Shown in pieces: positions 1 to 6,526 of a stretch of 13,366 nt of DNA. This DNA is from JBDTYT01 sp040005555. Its GTDB lineage: Bacteria > Actinomycetota > UBA4738 > HRBIN12. A program made the position numbers and the translations under genes. Position 1 is the stretch's first letter, and each line of letters begins with the position of its first letter. Below the pieces are notes generated by a model, which ran no database searches, was not told the origin of the DNA, and saw only the letters and a list, made by a program, of their open reading frames with translations. Location of the stretch: contig JBDTYT010000044.1 of the NCBI GenBank assembly GCA_040005555.1, positions 1 to 13,366 on the forward strand, given 5' to 3'.

Positions 1-89
1 CGCCACGCCTCGGCGACGAGCGTCGCCGCGTGCTCGAGCGCCTCCTCGCGCGGGGCGTCGAGCCGGAGCGGTCGATCCGGCTCGGTCAT
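1..89 (-). CDS. 5' end of an unidentified gene, cut by the left edge
   Basis: An ATG at 89-87 opens a frame that stays open to the window edge and gives 29 residues, beginning MTEPDRPLRLDAPREEALEH and continuing through ATLVAEAW. It lies 30 bp downstream of the small protein gene and on the same strand as the whole left block, so it is probably the next gene of that operon. The Shine-Dalgarno signal is weak (GAAGAC just before the ATG). Codons are strongly G/C-ending, like the neighbouring genes. The short acidic helical N-terminus loosely resembles those of PLP-dependent decarboxylases, but 29 residues are not enough to name a family and I do not claim one. Confidence 0.6.
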   Translation of the reverse strand, partial: MTEPDRPLRLDAPREEALEHAATLVAEAW

Positions 90-119
90 GTCTTCGAGGG
101 TACCCTGCGGCGACCGGCC

Positions 120-299
120 TCAGCGGATGAAGAGATCGCGGAGTCGCTGCAGCCAGGTCCGTCGTGGTGGGGGCTCGCCACCATGACGGCGGCGTGCCTC
201 TTCGAGATGCTCCTCGAGGTGGTGTTCTGCCTCGTGCGACATCTCAGGACCGAAGGGGTTCGGGCCAGGATACGGGAAATGACCTCGTGTGCTGCTCAC
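120..299 (-). CDS. Small protein of unknown function (59 aa; 40 aa from the internal ATG)
   Basis: A short frame sits between the MetE-like gene and the gene at the left edge. From GTG at 299 it encodes 59 residues. The N-terminal 19 are rich in Pro, Gly and aromatics (HFPYPGPNPFGPE). From the internal ATG at 242 follows a charged, probably helical stretch (SHEAEHHLEEHLEEARRRH), then a Pro/Arg linker and a basic amphipathic tail (TWLQRLRDLFIR). It begins 9 bp after the TAG stop of the MetE-like gene and is in the same frame as it. Neither start has a convincing Shine-Dalgarno sequence. Third-position G+C looks lower than in the neighbouring genes, which weakens the case, but the fit into an operon gap and the organised composition favour a real gene. 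I do not recognise the family. The start could be 242 instead of 299. Confidence 0.5.
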   Translation of the reverse strand: MSSTRGHFPYPGPNPFGPEMSHEAEHHLEEHLEEARRRHGGEPPPRRTWLQRLRDLFIR

Positions 300-308
300 C
301 GCACCACT

Positions 309-1475
309 CTACGACCAGAGCCGATCCGCGACGCGCGCGACGAGTTCGAGCTTGCGCCACTGCATGTCCTCGTCGATCTCGTTGCCGACCATCACGCTCG
401 CGAACCCGCATTGAGGGCTGATCGCGAGACGATCCATCCCTCCGGCGATCTGAGCGGCCTGCTCCATCCGGCGCATGAGATCATCCGCGTCTTCAAGCGC
501 CGGCGTCTTCGTCGAGATGATGCCCATCACCATCGTCGAGCCCTCGCGCAGGAACCGGACGGGCTCGTAGCCGCCATCGCGCCCGAGGTCGTCCCACTCC
601 ACCAGGAAGGCGTCGTAGGGTAGCTCGCCGAACACGCGGTAGGCCACCGGCTCGAGCGAGCCCTCGCACATCCACGACGAACGGAAGTTGCCTCGGCAGA
701 TGTGGAGTGCGGTCGTGACATCGTCGGGGATCCCCTCGAGCACGGCGAGGTCGGCCGCAACCGCCGCGTTGAGCAGGTCGTCCACGTCGTAGCCGTGCTC
801 CTCGAACCGCTCGATCCACGCGGAGTCGACCAGATACGGGTAGAGGGGAAAATCGAACTGCACGTATCGAGCCCCGGCGGCGATCGCGTCGTCGACCAGC
901 TGGCGCTCGATCTGGATCGCGTGCGCGACGAACGCCTCGAGGTCCTCGTATCCGGTCGTCACGCCGGGCTTGTACGAGAAGGGGTGCCCGAAGATCGACA
1001 CCGCGGGGAACGTCACCTTGAACGGATGGTCACCCGAGACCTCCGCCATGAAGGCCGCCTCTCGAGCCGCCGGCGAGTCGACAGGCCGCAGCCGCTCCAC
1101 GATCTCGTGGACCCGGAGCGGAACGTCTTCACCGGCGGCGTTGCGGAACAGCACCACGTTATCGGTGCGGAAGCCCTCGACGGCGTCGTAGAACGAGTTC
1201 AGGAACATCCACCGGCGGAACTCGCCGTCGGTGATCACGTCGAGCCCGAGATCGATCTGCCGCTGCACGACATCGCGGATGGCCTCATCTTCGAGCTCGC
1301 GGAGCGCCGAAGGGTCCTTCGCCCGCTCCTCGGGCAGGACGGCTGAGTGCCCCGCCTCGTAGAACGTCTCGATCGCGGCCCTCAGCTTCGTGGGACGCAA
1401 GAGCGACCCAACGACCTCGGCTCGCGCCGGGTGGCGAGGAGGTTGCGGCTCGGCGCTCGGGGCCACCGTCTTCAC
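309..1475 (-). CDS. Cobalamin-independent methionine synthase (MetE C-terminal-type) family methyltransferase
   Basis: 388 residues in the UROD/MetE-like TIM-barrel family. This is a single catalytic module, about half the length of classical two-domain MetE. Visible family marks are the N-terminal VVGSLLRP segment (21-28), DVITDGEFRR (79-88), GHPFSY (163-168), HxC at His258/Cys260, a Glu in FLVEW (Glu293) and a late Cys in SPQCGF (Cys356). His-Cys-Glu-Cys is the zinc set that activates the thiol acceptor in MetE, so a zinc-dependent thiol alkyl transfer is expected. The acceptor could be homocysteine, but the family also includes epoxyalkane:coenzyme M transferases and other specialised enzymes, so the substrate is open. 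The GTG start at 1475 has AGAAGG 5 nt upstream. It lies 47 bp after the cyclase gene, in a P450-containing operon, which argues for a catabolic or alkyl-transfer role rather than housekeeping methionine synthesis. That role is inference. Confidence 0.85.
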   Translation of the reverse strand: MKTVAPSAEPQPPRHPARAEVVGSLLRPTKLRAAIETFYEAGHSAVLPEERAKDPSALRELEDEAIRDVVQRQIDLGLDVITDGEFRRWMFLNSFYDAVEGFRTDNVVLFRNAAGEDVPLRVHEIVERLRPVDSPAAREAAFMAEVSGDHPFKVTFPAVSIFGHPFSYKPGVTTGYEDLEAFVAHAIQIERQLVDDAIAAGARYVQFDFPLYPYLVDSAWIERFEEHGYDVDDLLNAAVAADLAVLEGIPDDVTTALHICRGNFRSSWMCEGSLEPVAYRVFGELPYDAFLVEWDDLGRDGGYEPVRFLREGSTMVMGIISTKTPALEDADDLMRRMEQAAQIAGGMDRLAISPQCGFASVMVGNEIDEDMQWRKLELVARVADRLWS

Positions 1476-1522
1476 AGTTCCCTTCTACGGGTTCGGATCG
1501 GGCACTTCCCGGCCAGGTTTCC

Positions 1523-2881
1523 TCAGGGGGAGGGATCCACCACCCGGTAAACATGCCAGCGGTCCGGGACGCCCTTCAGTTCGTACTCGCCGGCATCCTC
1601 GAACGTGAGACCCGAGCCCGCGACGAGGTCCTTGACCGTCTGCGACACGAGCACCTCACCCGCCCCGGCAAGAGCGCCGATCCGGGCGCCGATCACGACG
1701 CTCAGGCCACCGGGCTTCCCGTCGATCAACTCGCATTCACCTGTGTGGAGGCCGGTACGGACTTCGATCCCGAGCGGGCGGACCGCCTCCTGGATCGAGG
1801 ACGCGCACCGGATGGCTCGCGCGGGGCCATCGAACGCAGCGAAGAAACCGTCACCTGCCGTGTCGATCTCGCGCCCCCGGTAGCGAGAGATCAGTGCGCG
1901 GATGTGCCTGTGATGGCGCTCGACGAGCTCCCTCCACGCGCCATCGCCGAGCTCCACGGCCTTGGTGGTGGAGTCGACGATGTCGGTGAACATGACGGAG
2001 GCGAGGACCCGATCGAGCTGGGCCTCCTCCGATCGGACCGCGTCCGCGAAACGCGCCACGGCCCCCACGACCTCCGTCGGATCCCCGAAGTACGGCTGTT
2101 CGTCCTCCCCCCCAACCGCTTCGACCCGCGAACCGGGGATCAGGCCACGCAGGTACTCCACCTCCTCGCTGGAAGCCTCCGCGTAGTCCGGCCGGTAGAG
2201 CAGCAAGGTGGGAACGTGGATCGCCGGAAGTACCCCTCGAAGATCGGTGTCAAACCAGATCTTGCCCTGTTCCAAGACGGTGCCCGGAGAAGCTGCGTAG
2301 CGCGTATACCTCGCTGCCCATCGGACGAACATCGGATCGTCGAGCGGCGTGCGAGCACCGAGTTCCTCCGAGTACTGGCGGATGGCATCTTCGCGCCCCC
2401 AGCGAGAACTGACGTCCGCCGTCGCATGCCGCCCTCGGTCCTGCTCCTGGCCCCATGGGTAGTCGGGCGCCCATGCGGCGCGCGCTTTGAATTGCCACAG
2501 GATCAAGGCGACCACGCGATCGGGGAATGTCGCCGCGTACATCGCCGCGAGGCCGCCACCGTCCGCCCCCTCCCCAAGCAGGACGGCACGCTCGGAGCCC
2601 GCCGCATCGAGGACGGCTCGAACGTCCTCCATCCGCGCCTCGAGATCAGGGGTAGCGGTCCGATCGGATAGACCCATGCCTCGTTTGTCGAAATGGATCA
2701 CGCGGAAGGCTTCGCCGAGCAGATGCATCCATCGTGCATACATCGGCAACTCCCAAAGGATCTCGACGTGCGAGAGCCACCCTTCCGACCACAGGAGATC
2801 GATAGGCCCCCGCCCGGACACCTGATACGCGATGTGGATGCCGTCGGACGTCACCGCGTAGCGGGTCTCGGGGATCTGCAT
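1523..2881 (-). CDS. Alpha/beta-hydrolase-fold protein fused to a class III nucleotide cyclase domain
   Basis: 452 residues in two modules. Residues 1-285 form an alpha/beta-hydrolase fold: oxyanion-side strand, HFDKRGMGLSD at 63-73, the nucleophile-elbow region at 101-110, and a late acid loop around Asp232. Residues 290-447 form a class III adenylate/guanylate cyclase homology domain, with FTDIVDST (298-305), TAGDGF (341-346) and the closing ELKGVP segment (434-439). Both metal-binding Asp positions (300 and 344) are present. The usual Lys that selects the base is Asp340, the transition-state Asn position is Val396, and Arg400 is kept, so activity and base preference cannot be assumed. In the hydrolase module the nucleophile Ser is replaced by Ala106 and the catalytic His by Glu261. 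Fusions of this kind are common in Actinobacteria and likely couple ligand sensing to cNMP signalling. The gene starts 24 bp after the P450 stop. Confidence 0.88.
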   Translation of the reverse strand: MQIPETRYAVTSDGIHIAYQVSGRGPIDLLWSEGWLSHVEILWELPMYARWMHLLGEAFRVIHFDKRGMGLSDRTATPDLEARMEDVRAVLDAAGSERAVLLGEGADGGGLAAMYAATFPDRVVALILWQFKARAAWAPDYPWGQEQDRGRHATADVSSRWGREDAIRQYSEELGARTPLDDPMFVRWAARYTRYAASPGTVLEQGKIWFDTDLRGVLPAIHVPTLLLYRPDYAEASSEEVEYLRGLIPGSRVEAVGGEDEQPYFGDPTEVVGAVARFADAVRSEEAQLDRVLASVMFTDIVDSTTKAVELGDGAWRELVERHHRHIRALISRYRGREIDTAGDGFFAAFDGPARAIRCASSIQEAVRPLGIEVRTGLHTGECELIDGKPGGLSVVIGARIGALAGAGEVLVSQTVKDLVAGSGLTFEDAGEYELKGVPDRWHVYRVVDPSP

Positions 2882-2905
2882 CTCAGCTCACCACCCGGGC
2901 GCGGT

Positions 2906-4075
2906 TCACGCCGCGTCCCATCGCACCCACGTCGAGTCCGGCGCCCGGAACTCCCAGCCCGAGTTCGTCGCCGGCCGGTCGGGGTCCAGGCGCAGCCCGG
3001 GCAACCGATCGAGGAGCACCTCGAGCGACACACGCGCGAGGTGGCGTCCGAACCATGCCCCGAGGCAGAAATGGCTCCCCGCGGCGAACGCCAGGTGCGC
3101 GCCCTCCTTGCGATGCAGGTCGAACCGGTCGGGATCGGTGTAGCGGCGCGCGTCCCGGTTCGCACTCGAGAGCACCGCGCCGATCAACGCGCCCCCGGGC
3201 AACCGCACGCCGGCGAGCTCGGTCTCGGCCGTCGTCTGCCGCGTCGAGGTGCCGACGGGCCCCGCCCACCGCAACGTCTCCTCCACGGCGTGCTTCACGA
3301 GGTTTCGGTCGGCGCGGACCTCGTCGAGGAGATCGCCGAGCGACCACACGGTGAGCGCGATGAGATCCCTCGGCTCCTGAAGCCCACCGGAAAGCATGAG
3401 CTTCGTATTCGCGACGATCTCCGCGCGAGACAGCCGATCAGTGCCCTGATTGCGGTGCAGCATCCACGACAGCACCGAGCCGTCGGGAGCGCCCTCGAGT
3501 CGGTCGAGCACGACCTCGATCGCCGCGCCGAGCTCCTGGCTCGCCCGGTCCGCCGGCGCTTGCTTCTCGGCGTTCCCTTCGAAGTTGGCGAGCCCGGGCA
3601 TCAGGCCCTCGTTCCACCGCAGCAGGTCCTCCCACGGAACCTCCTCGAGACCGAGCATGAACTGCAGCGAACGGACGGACATCGGATCGGCGAACTCGCG
3701 GAACAGATCGCACTCGCCGCGATCTTGGAACCCATCGATGAGCTCCTGCGCGAGCTTCGGGATCATGCCCTGCGTGCGCTCCTCGACGTCGCGCGGGCGG
3801 AACGGCGGCTCGAGCACGCGCCGGATGCGGCGCTGATCCGGTCCCTCGGACCCGAGCATGTTCTTGCCCATCGTCCGGTTCAGCGTCGAGGGGTCGGTCT
3901 CTGCGGTGAACACCTCGGGCGTCTGGTCGACGTATCGCACGTCGTCATACCGCGTGACGAGCCACAAGCCCACGGCCGGGACCCAGCTCACCGGCTCCTC
4001 ATCGCGGAGGCGCGCGTAGACGGGGTACGGGTCGCGTTCGAGCTCCTCGAGCGTGACCTCCTCTCCGACGCTCAT
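2906..4075 (-). CDS. Cytochrome P450
   Basis: 389 residues, a normal length for a soluble bacterial P450 with no membrane anchor. The heme signature is FAAGSHFCLG (330-339) with the thiolate ligand Cys337. The K-helix ExxR is Glu266-Thr-Leu-Arg269, and the C-helix region GPDQRRIRR (78-86) has Gln81 where many relatives have His. The I-helix reads LSGGLQEPRD (228-237): the acid Glu234 is followed by Pro235 instead of the usual proton-relay Thr. It should hydroxylate or dealkylate a small substrate using external ferredoxin and reductase, neither of which is encoded here. The ATG at 4075 overlaps the stop of the upstream AhpD-like gene (ATGA) and has GGAGG 9 nt upstream, so translation is probably coupled. 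The substrate is unknown. Operon partners (AhpD-like protein, MetE-like transferase) suggest oxidative catabolism, but only by context. Confidence 0.95.
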   Translation of the reverse strand: MSVGEEVTLEELERDPYPVYARLRDEEPVSWVPAVGLWLVTRYDDVRYVDQTPEVFTAETDPSTLNRTMGKNMLGSEGPDQRRIRRVLEPPFRPRDVEERTQGMIPKLAQELIDGFQDRGECDLFREFADPMSVRSLQFMLGLEEVPWEDLLRWNEGLMPGLANFEGNAEKQAPADRASQELGAAIEVVLDRLEGAPDGSVLSWMLHRNQGTDRLSRAEIVANTKLMLSGGLQEPRDLIALTVWSLGDLLDEVRADRNLVKHAVEETLRWAGPVGTSTRQTTAETELAGVRLPGGALIGAVLSSANRDARRYTDPDRFDLHRKEGAHLAFAAGSHFCLGAWFGRHLARVSLEVLLDRLPGLRLDPDRPATNSGWEFRAPDSTWVRWDAA

Positions 4076-4677
4076 GACTCGCCGCCTCCGCTTCCGTGCT
4101 TGCCCGACTCCCAGCCGTGTGGACCGATCGTCCGGCCGGCGAACGCCCGAGGGATATCCTCGAGGTCGGTCGCCATCGAGTCGTTCCAGCGGTTCAGGAA
4201 GCCGAACAACCCCACGACCGCGAGGATCTCGACGATCTGGCCCTCGTCCCAGTGCCGCCGGAGCTCCTCGAAGTTCGCGCGACTGACGTCGTTCGGCACG
4301 ACGCTCGCGTCCCTCGCGAACCGGAGCGCGGCGCGCTCGGCCTCGGAGTAGAGCGTGGATCGCTCGAAGTCGCCGATGTCCCTGATCTTGGCTTCATCGA
4401 CACCTCGCATCTTGGCATCGACGGTCTCGTGCGCTTGGCAGTAGCGGCAACCGGCGGCGGTGCTCGCGACGATCGCGATGAGCGGTTTGAGCTCAACGGG
4501 CACGGTACCGGTCCGCCAGATCCGGGTGATGAGCTCGCTGAACGCCTCGAGGATCTCGGGACGACGCGCCATCGTGAACAGACTGTTGGGAACGAACGAC
4601 ATCGAGTCGTCGTACAGCTGCCACAGCTCTTCCAGCTCCGGGTGATCCTCCCGCCGGAGCGGCTCCATGTTGGCCAT
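4072..4677 (-). CDS. AhpD/carboxymuconolactone decarboxylase-like protein
   Basis: 201 residues. Residues 45-85 carry the family core: a helix with Pro60-Val-Glu-Leu-Lys, then STAAGCRYCQAHE with the redox-type Cys77-x-x-Cys80 and His83. The following helices (EAERAALRFARDAS, then GQIVEILAVVGLFGFLNRWND) match the AhpD fold. Members with CxxC act as peroxidase partners or thiol-disulfide proteins, while those lacking the cysteines are lactone decarboxylases. The cysteines here favour a redox or peroxide-protection role, plausible next to a P450. The last ~15 residues are a Gly/Ser-rich, probably disordered tail that overlaps the P450 start. The ATG at 4677 has GGGGAGG 8 nt upstream and is the first gene of the left operon. 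A second ATG lies three codons in. Confidence 0.88.
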   Translation of the reverse strand: MANMEPLRREDHPELEELWQLYDDSMSFVPNSLFTMARRPEILEAFSELITRIWRTGTVPVELKPLIAIVASTAAGCRYCQAHETVDAKMRGVDEAKIRDIGDFERSTLYSEAERAALRFARDASVVPNDVSRANFEELRRHWDEGQIVEILAVVGLFGFLNRWNDSMATDLEDIPRAFAGRTIGPHGWESGKHGSGGGES

Positions 4678-4757
4678 GCGTACATCCTCCCCGTCGAGGA
4701 CACGTCTCGGCGCCGACTGCGGCAGACTAGCGTCAACCGGCGGAGGCAGGAGGCGAC
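4678..4757. promoter_or_regulatory. Divergent promoter region between the AhpD-like gene and the SDR gene
   Basis: This 80-bp gap is the only space upstream of both divergent genes, so it should hold the promoters for the left operon (minus) and the SDR (plus). Possible -10 elements of the TAnnnT type are TAGCGT at 4728-4733 on plus and TAGTCT at 4729-4724 on minus; the two overlap. I see no convincing -35 hexamer at proper spacing for either, so the exact promoters are uncertain. Confidence 0.35.
4748..4753 (+). promoter_or_regulatory. Shine-Dalgarno site that fixes the SDR GTG start
   Basis: AGGAGG lies 4 nt before GTG at 4758, with a second GGAGG just upstream. It supports the GTG as the SDR start, which in turn gives the typical SDR opening MRLEGKVAIVSG. 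Confidence 0.7.
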
Positions 4758-5546
4758 GTGCGGCTCGAGGGCAAGGTGGCGATCGTGAGCGGTGGCGGCA
4801 CAGGTATCGGCGCCGCCACCGCTCGGCGGTTCGCGGCCGAGGGAGCGAAAGTGGTCGTGACCGGTCGCCGTCCCGAGCCGCTCGAGGAGGTGGCCGCCGA
4901 TACCGTCGGGCTCGCGGTCCCCGGCGACGCCACGGATCCCGCTCACGCGCCCGCCGTCGTCGCGGCGGCCGTGGAGCACTTCGGCGGGGTAGACATCGTC
5001 ATCGCGAACGCGGCCGTGGGGTTCGGAGGCACGGCGGGCGATGTTGCAGACGAGCCGTGGCTCCAAACGCTCGACGTGAACGTCACCGGCCCGATGCGCC
5101 TCGTTCGCGCGGCCCTCCCCGCCATGCTCGAGCGGGGTGGAGGCTCGATCGTCCTCGTGTCGAGCATCTCGGGAATGGTCGCTTCGACCGACTCCGCGGC
5201 GTACATCACCTCGAAGCATGCGCTGATCGGCCTCGCGCGCTCGCTGGCCGTCGACTACGGGCCGAGCGGGATCCGTGCGAACGCGCTCTGCCCGGGTTGG
5301 GTGGTCACGGCGATGGCCGACGAGTCGGCAGACGAGCTCGCGGCGATGCGCGGGATCACCCGCGAGGAGGCCTACTTCGTCGGGACCGAGCATGTCCCGC
5401 TCCGGAGACCGGCGACGCCCGAGGAGATCGCTGCGTGTGCGATCTTCCTCGCGAGCGACGAGTCCTCGTTCGTCACCGGCGCGATGCTGGTCGCCGACGG
5501 TGGTACCACCGCCGTCGACGCAGCAGCGCTCGCCTGGGACGCATAG
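4758..5546 (+). CDS. Short-chain dehydrogenase/reductase (classical SDR)
   Basis: 262 residues, the usual classical SDR length. The Rossmann nucleotide motif is GGGTGIG (12-18). Arg37-Arg38 after the second strand favours NADP(H) over NAD(H). Asp57 contacts the adenine side, and NAA at 84-86 replaces NAG. The catalytic set is Asn108, Ser136, Tyr149 and Lys153 (YITSK). The C-terminal end carries the common FVTGAMLVADGG segment, which often contributes to tetramer packing. It should interconvert an alcohol and a ketone or aldehyde. The substrate cannot be read from sequence, although catabolic clusters on both sides suggest a degradation intermediate. It is transcribed away from the P450 operon and converges with the luciferase-like gene, leaving 10 bp and no visible terminator. 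Confidence 0.93.
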   Translation: MRLEGKVAIVSGGGTGIGAATARRFAAEGAKVVVTGRRPEPLEEVAADTVGLAVPGDATDPAHAPAVVAAAVEHFGGVDIVIANAAVGFGGTAGDVADEPWLQTLDVNVTGPMRLVRAALPAMLERGGGSIVLVSSISGMVASTDSAAYITSKHALIGLARSLAVDYGPSGIRANALCPGWVVTAMADESADELAAMRGITREEAYFVGTEHVPLRRPATPEEIAACAIFLASDESSFVTGAMLVADGGTTAVDAAALAWDA

Positions 5547-5556
5547 GCTCTCGTCG

Positions 5557-6519
5557 CTACGTCGCGATCGCGGCGACGCGCTCCACGACCTCTCGGCACC
5601 ACACGCCGAGCGCATGTGGGTCGTCGAGGAACTGCGACGGCTTGATGCAGATCGTCGTGAACCCGCGTTCGAGCTGCGGCGGGATCTGCGCGAGCGCCTC
5701 GCCCAGGTCGGCGACCCCCGTCGCGTCGGGGAACCGGCCGCGGGTCCCGCCGACCATCTCCAGCTCCGAGATGCTCCGGTCCGCCCGCGCCAGCGCGAGC
5801 CGCAGCCGCTCGAGGTCCTCGTCCGTGGGCGCGCCGAGTGGGTTGAACCCGCTGCCGTAGCTCACGAGCCGCCGGAGCATACGGTCGTGCAGCCTCTGTC
5901 CGCCGAACCACAGGGGAGGTCCCACAGGCCGGAACGGCTTCGGCTCGAGCGATACGTCTCGGAACGTGTAGTGGGGACCTTCGAACGTGGCAGGTGAATC
6001 GCGCCACAGCGCTCGCCAAGCTTCGAGGTGCTCATCGAGGAGCTCACCTCGTCGCTCGAACGGCACGGCGAGGGCCTCGTACTCGGCGCGGTGCCACGAC
6101 ACCGTGGGCTGCACGACGAGGCGGCCCTCGGAGAGGAGGTCGAGTGTGGCGAGCTGCTTGCCGAGCACGACCGGATGCCGCAGCGGCGCGATGATCGAGC
6201 TCGCGATGAGCCGGATGCGCGATGTCGCCGCCGCCATCGCCGAGAGCAAGGTCAGGGCATCGGGCCAGGGTGTCGAGGGATGCTGGTTGAGGGGCAGCGC
6301 GTAGTCCCGAGGGTTCTCGGGCAACCCATCCGCGTCGGCGCCGGGTCCGAGGACCACGTGCTCGCTCACCATGACGCCGTCGAAGCCAGTTTTCTCGGCC
6401 TCGACGGCTATCCGAACGAGCGAGCGGAGATCCCTCGGCGGCACGAGGGTCCAGTTCTCGCTCAGGATCAACACGAGACGGGGCGGCGCCGGCGGGGCCG
6501 CCCCGTCCCCCACAGCCAC
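5557..6519 (-). CDS. Luciferase-like (LLM class) flavin or F420-dependent oxidoreductase
   Basis: 320 residues forming the bacterial-luciferase-type TIM barrel. Visible marks are GFDGVMVSEHVVLG (45-58), TSRIRLIASSII (99-110), the signature RHPVVLGKQLATLDLLSEGR (114-133) and PFRPVGPPLWFGG (195-207). Family members use FMNH2 with O2, or reduced F420, and in actinobacteria the F420 branch is common. The sequence alone does not separate the two. The gene is the last of the aromatic operon, beginning 7 bp after the permease stop. The GTG start at 6519 uses an AGGA that shares bases with the permease TAG (TAGGA). It may oxidise an aromatic or aliphatic precursor feeding the HpaD/HpaE steps, but that role is inferred from position only. 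Confidence 0.9.
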   Translation of the reverse strand: MAVGDGAAPPAPPRLVLILSENWTLVPPRDLRSLVRIAVEAEKTGFDGVMVSEHVVLGPGADADGLPENPRDYALPLNQHPSTPWPDALTLLSAMAAATSRIRLIASSIIAPLRHPVVLGKQLATLDLLSEGRLVVQPTVSWHRAEYEALAVPFERRGELLDEHLEAWRALWRDSPATFEGPHYTFRDVSLEPKPFRPVGPPLWFGGQRLHDRMLRRLVSYGSGFNPLGAPTDEDLERLRLALARADRSISELEMVGGTRGRFPDATGVADLGEALAQIPPQLERGFTTICIKPSQFLDDPHALGVWCREVVERVAAIAT

Positions 6520-6526
6520 CTCGGTC

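Noticed and set aside
309..311. Programmed readthrough of the MetE-like TAG into the small frame
   Set aside because: The protein already ends with the usual family C-terminus and I see no recoding signal. It is kept only as an alternative to a separate small gene.
2693..4351. 552-aa open frame on plus opposite the P450
   Set aside because: It lies antisense to a clear P450 with all motifs. Its composition is Arg/Pro/His-rich with no recognisable domain.
4708..4736. TTGACG at 4736-4731 on minus as the -35 of the AhpD/P450 operon
   Set aside because: The hexamer about 17 bp downstream is CGCCGA, which is not a plausible -10, so only a general promoter region is annotated.
4194..5615. 473-aa minus-strand open frame over the AhpD-like gene and SDR
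   Set aside because: It covers both divergent genes and their promoter gap in a non-coding frame, and is Arg/Ser-rich without motifs.
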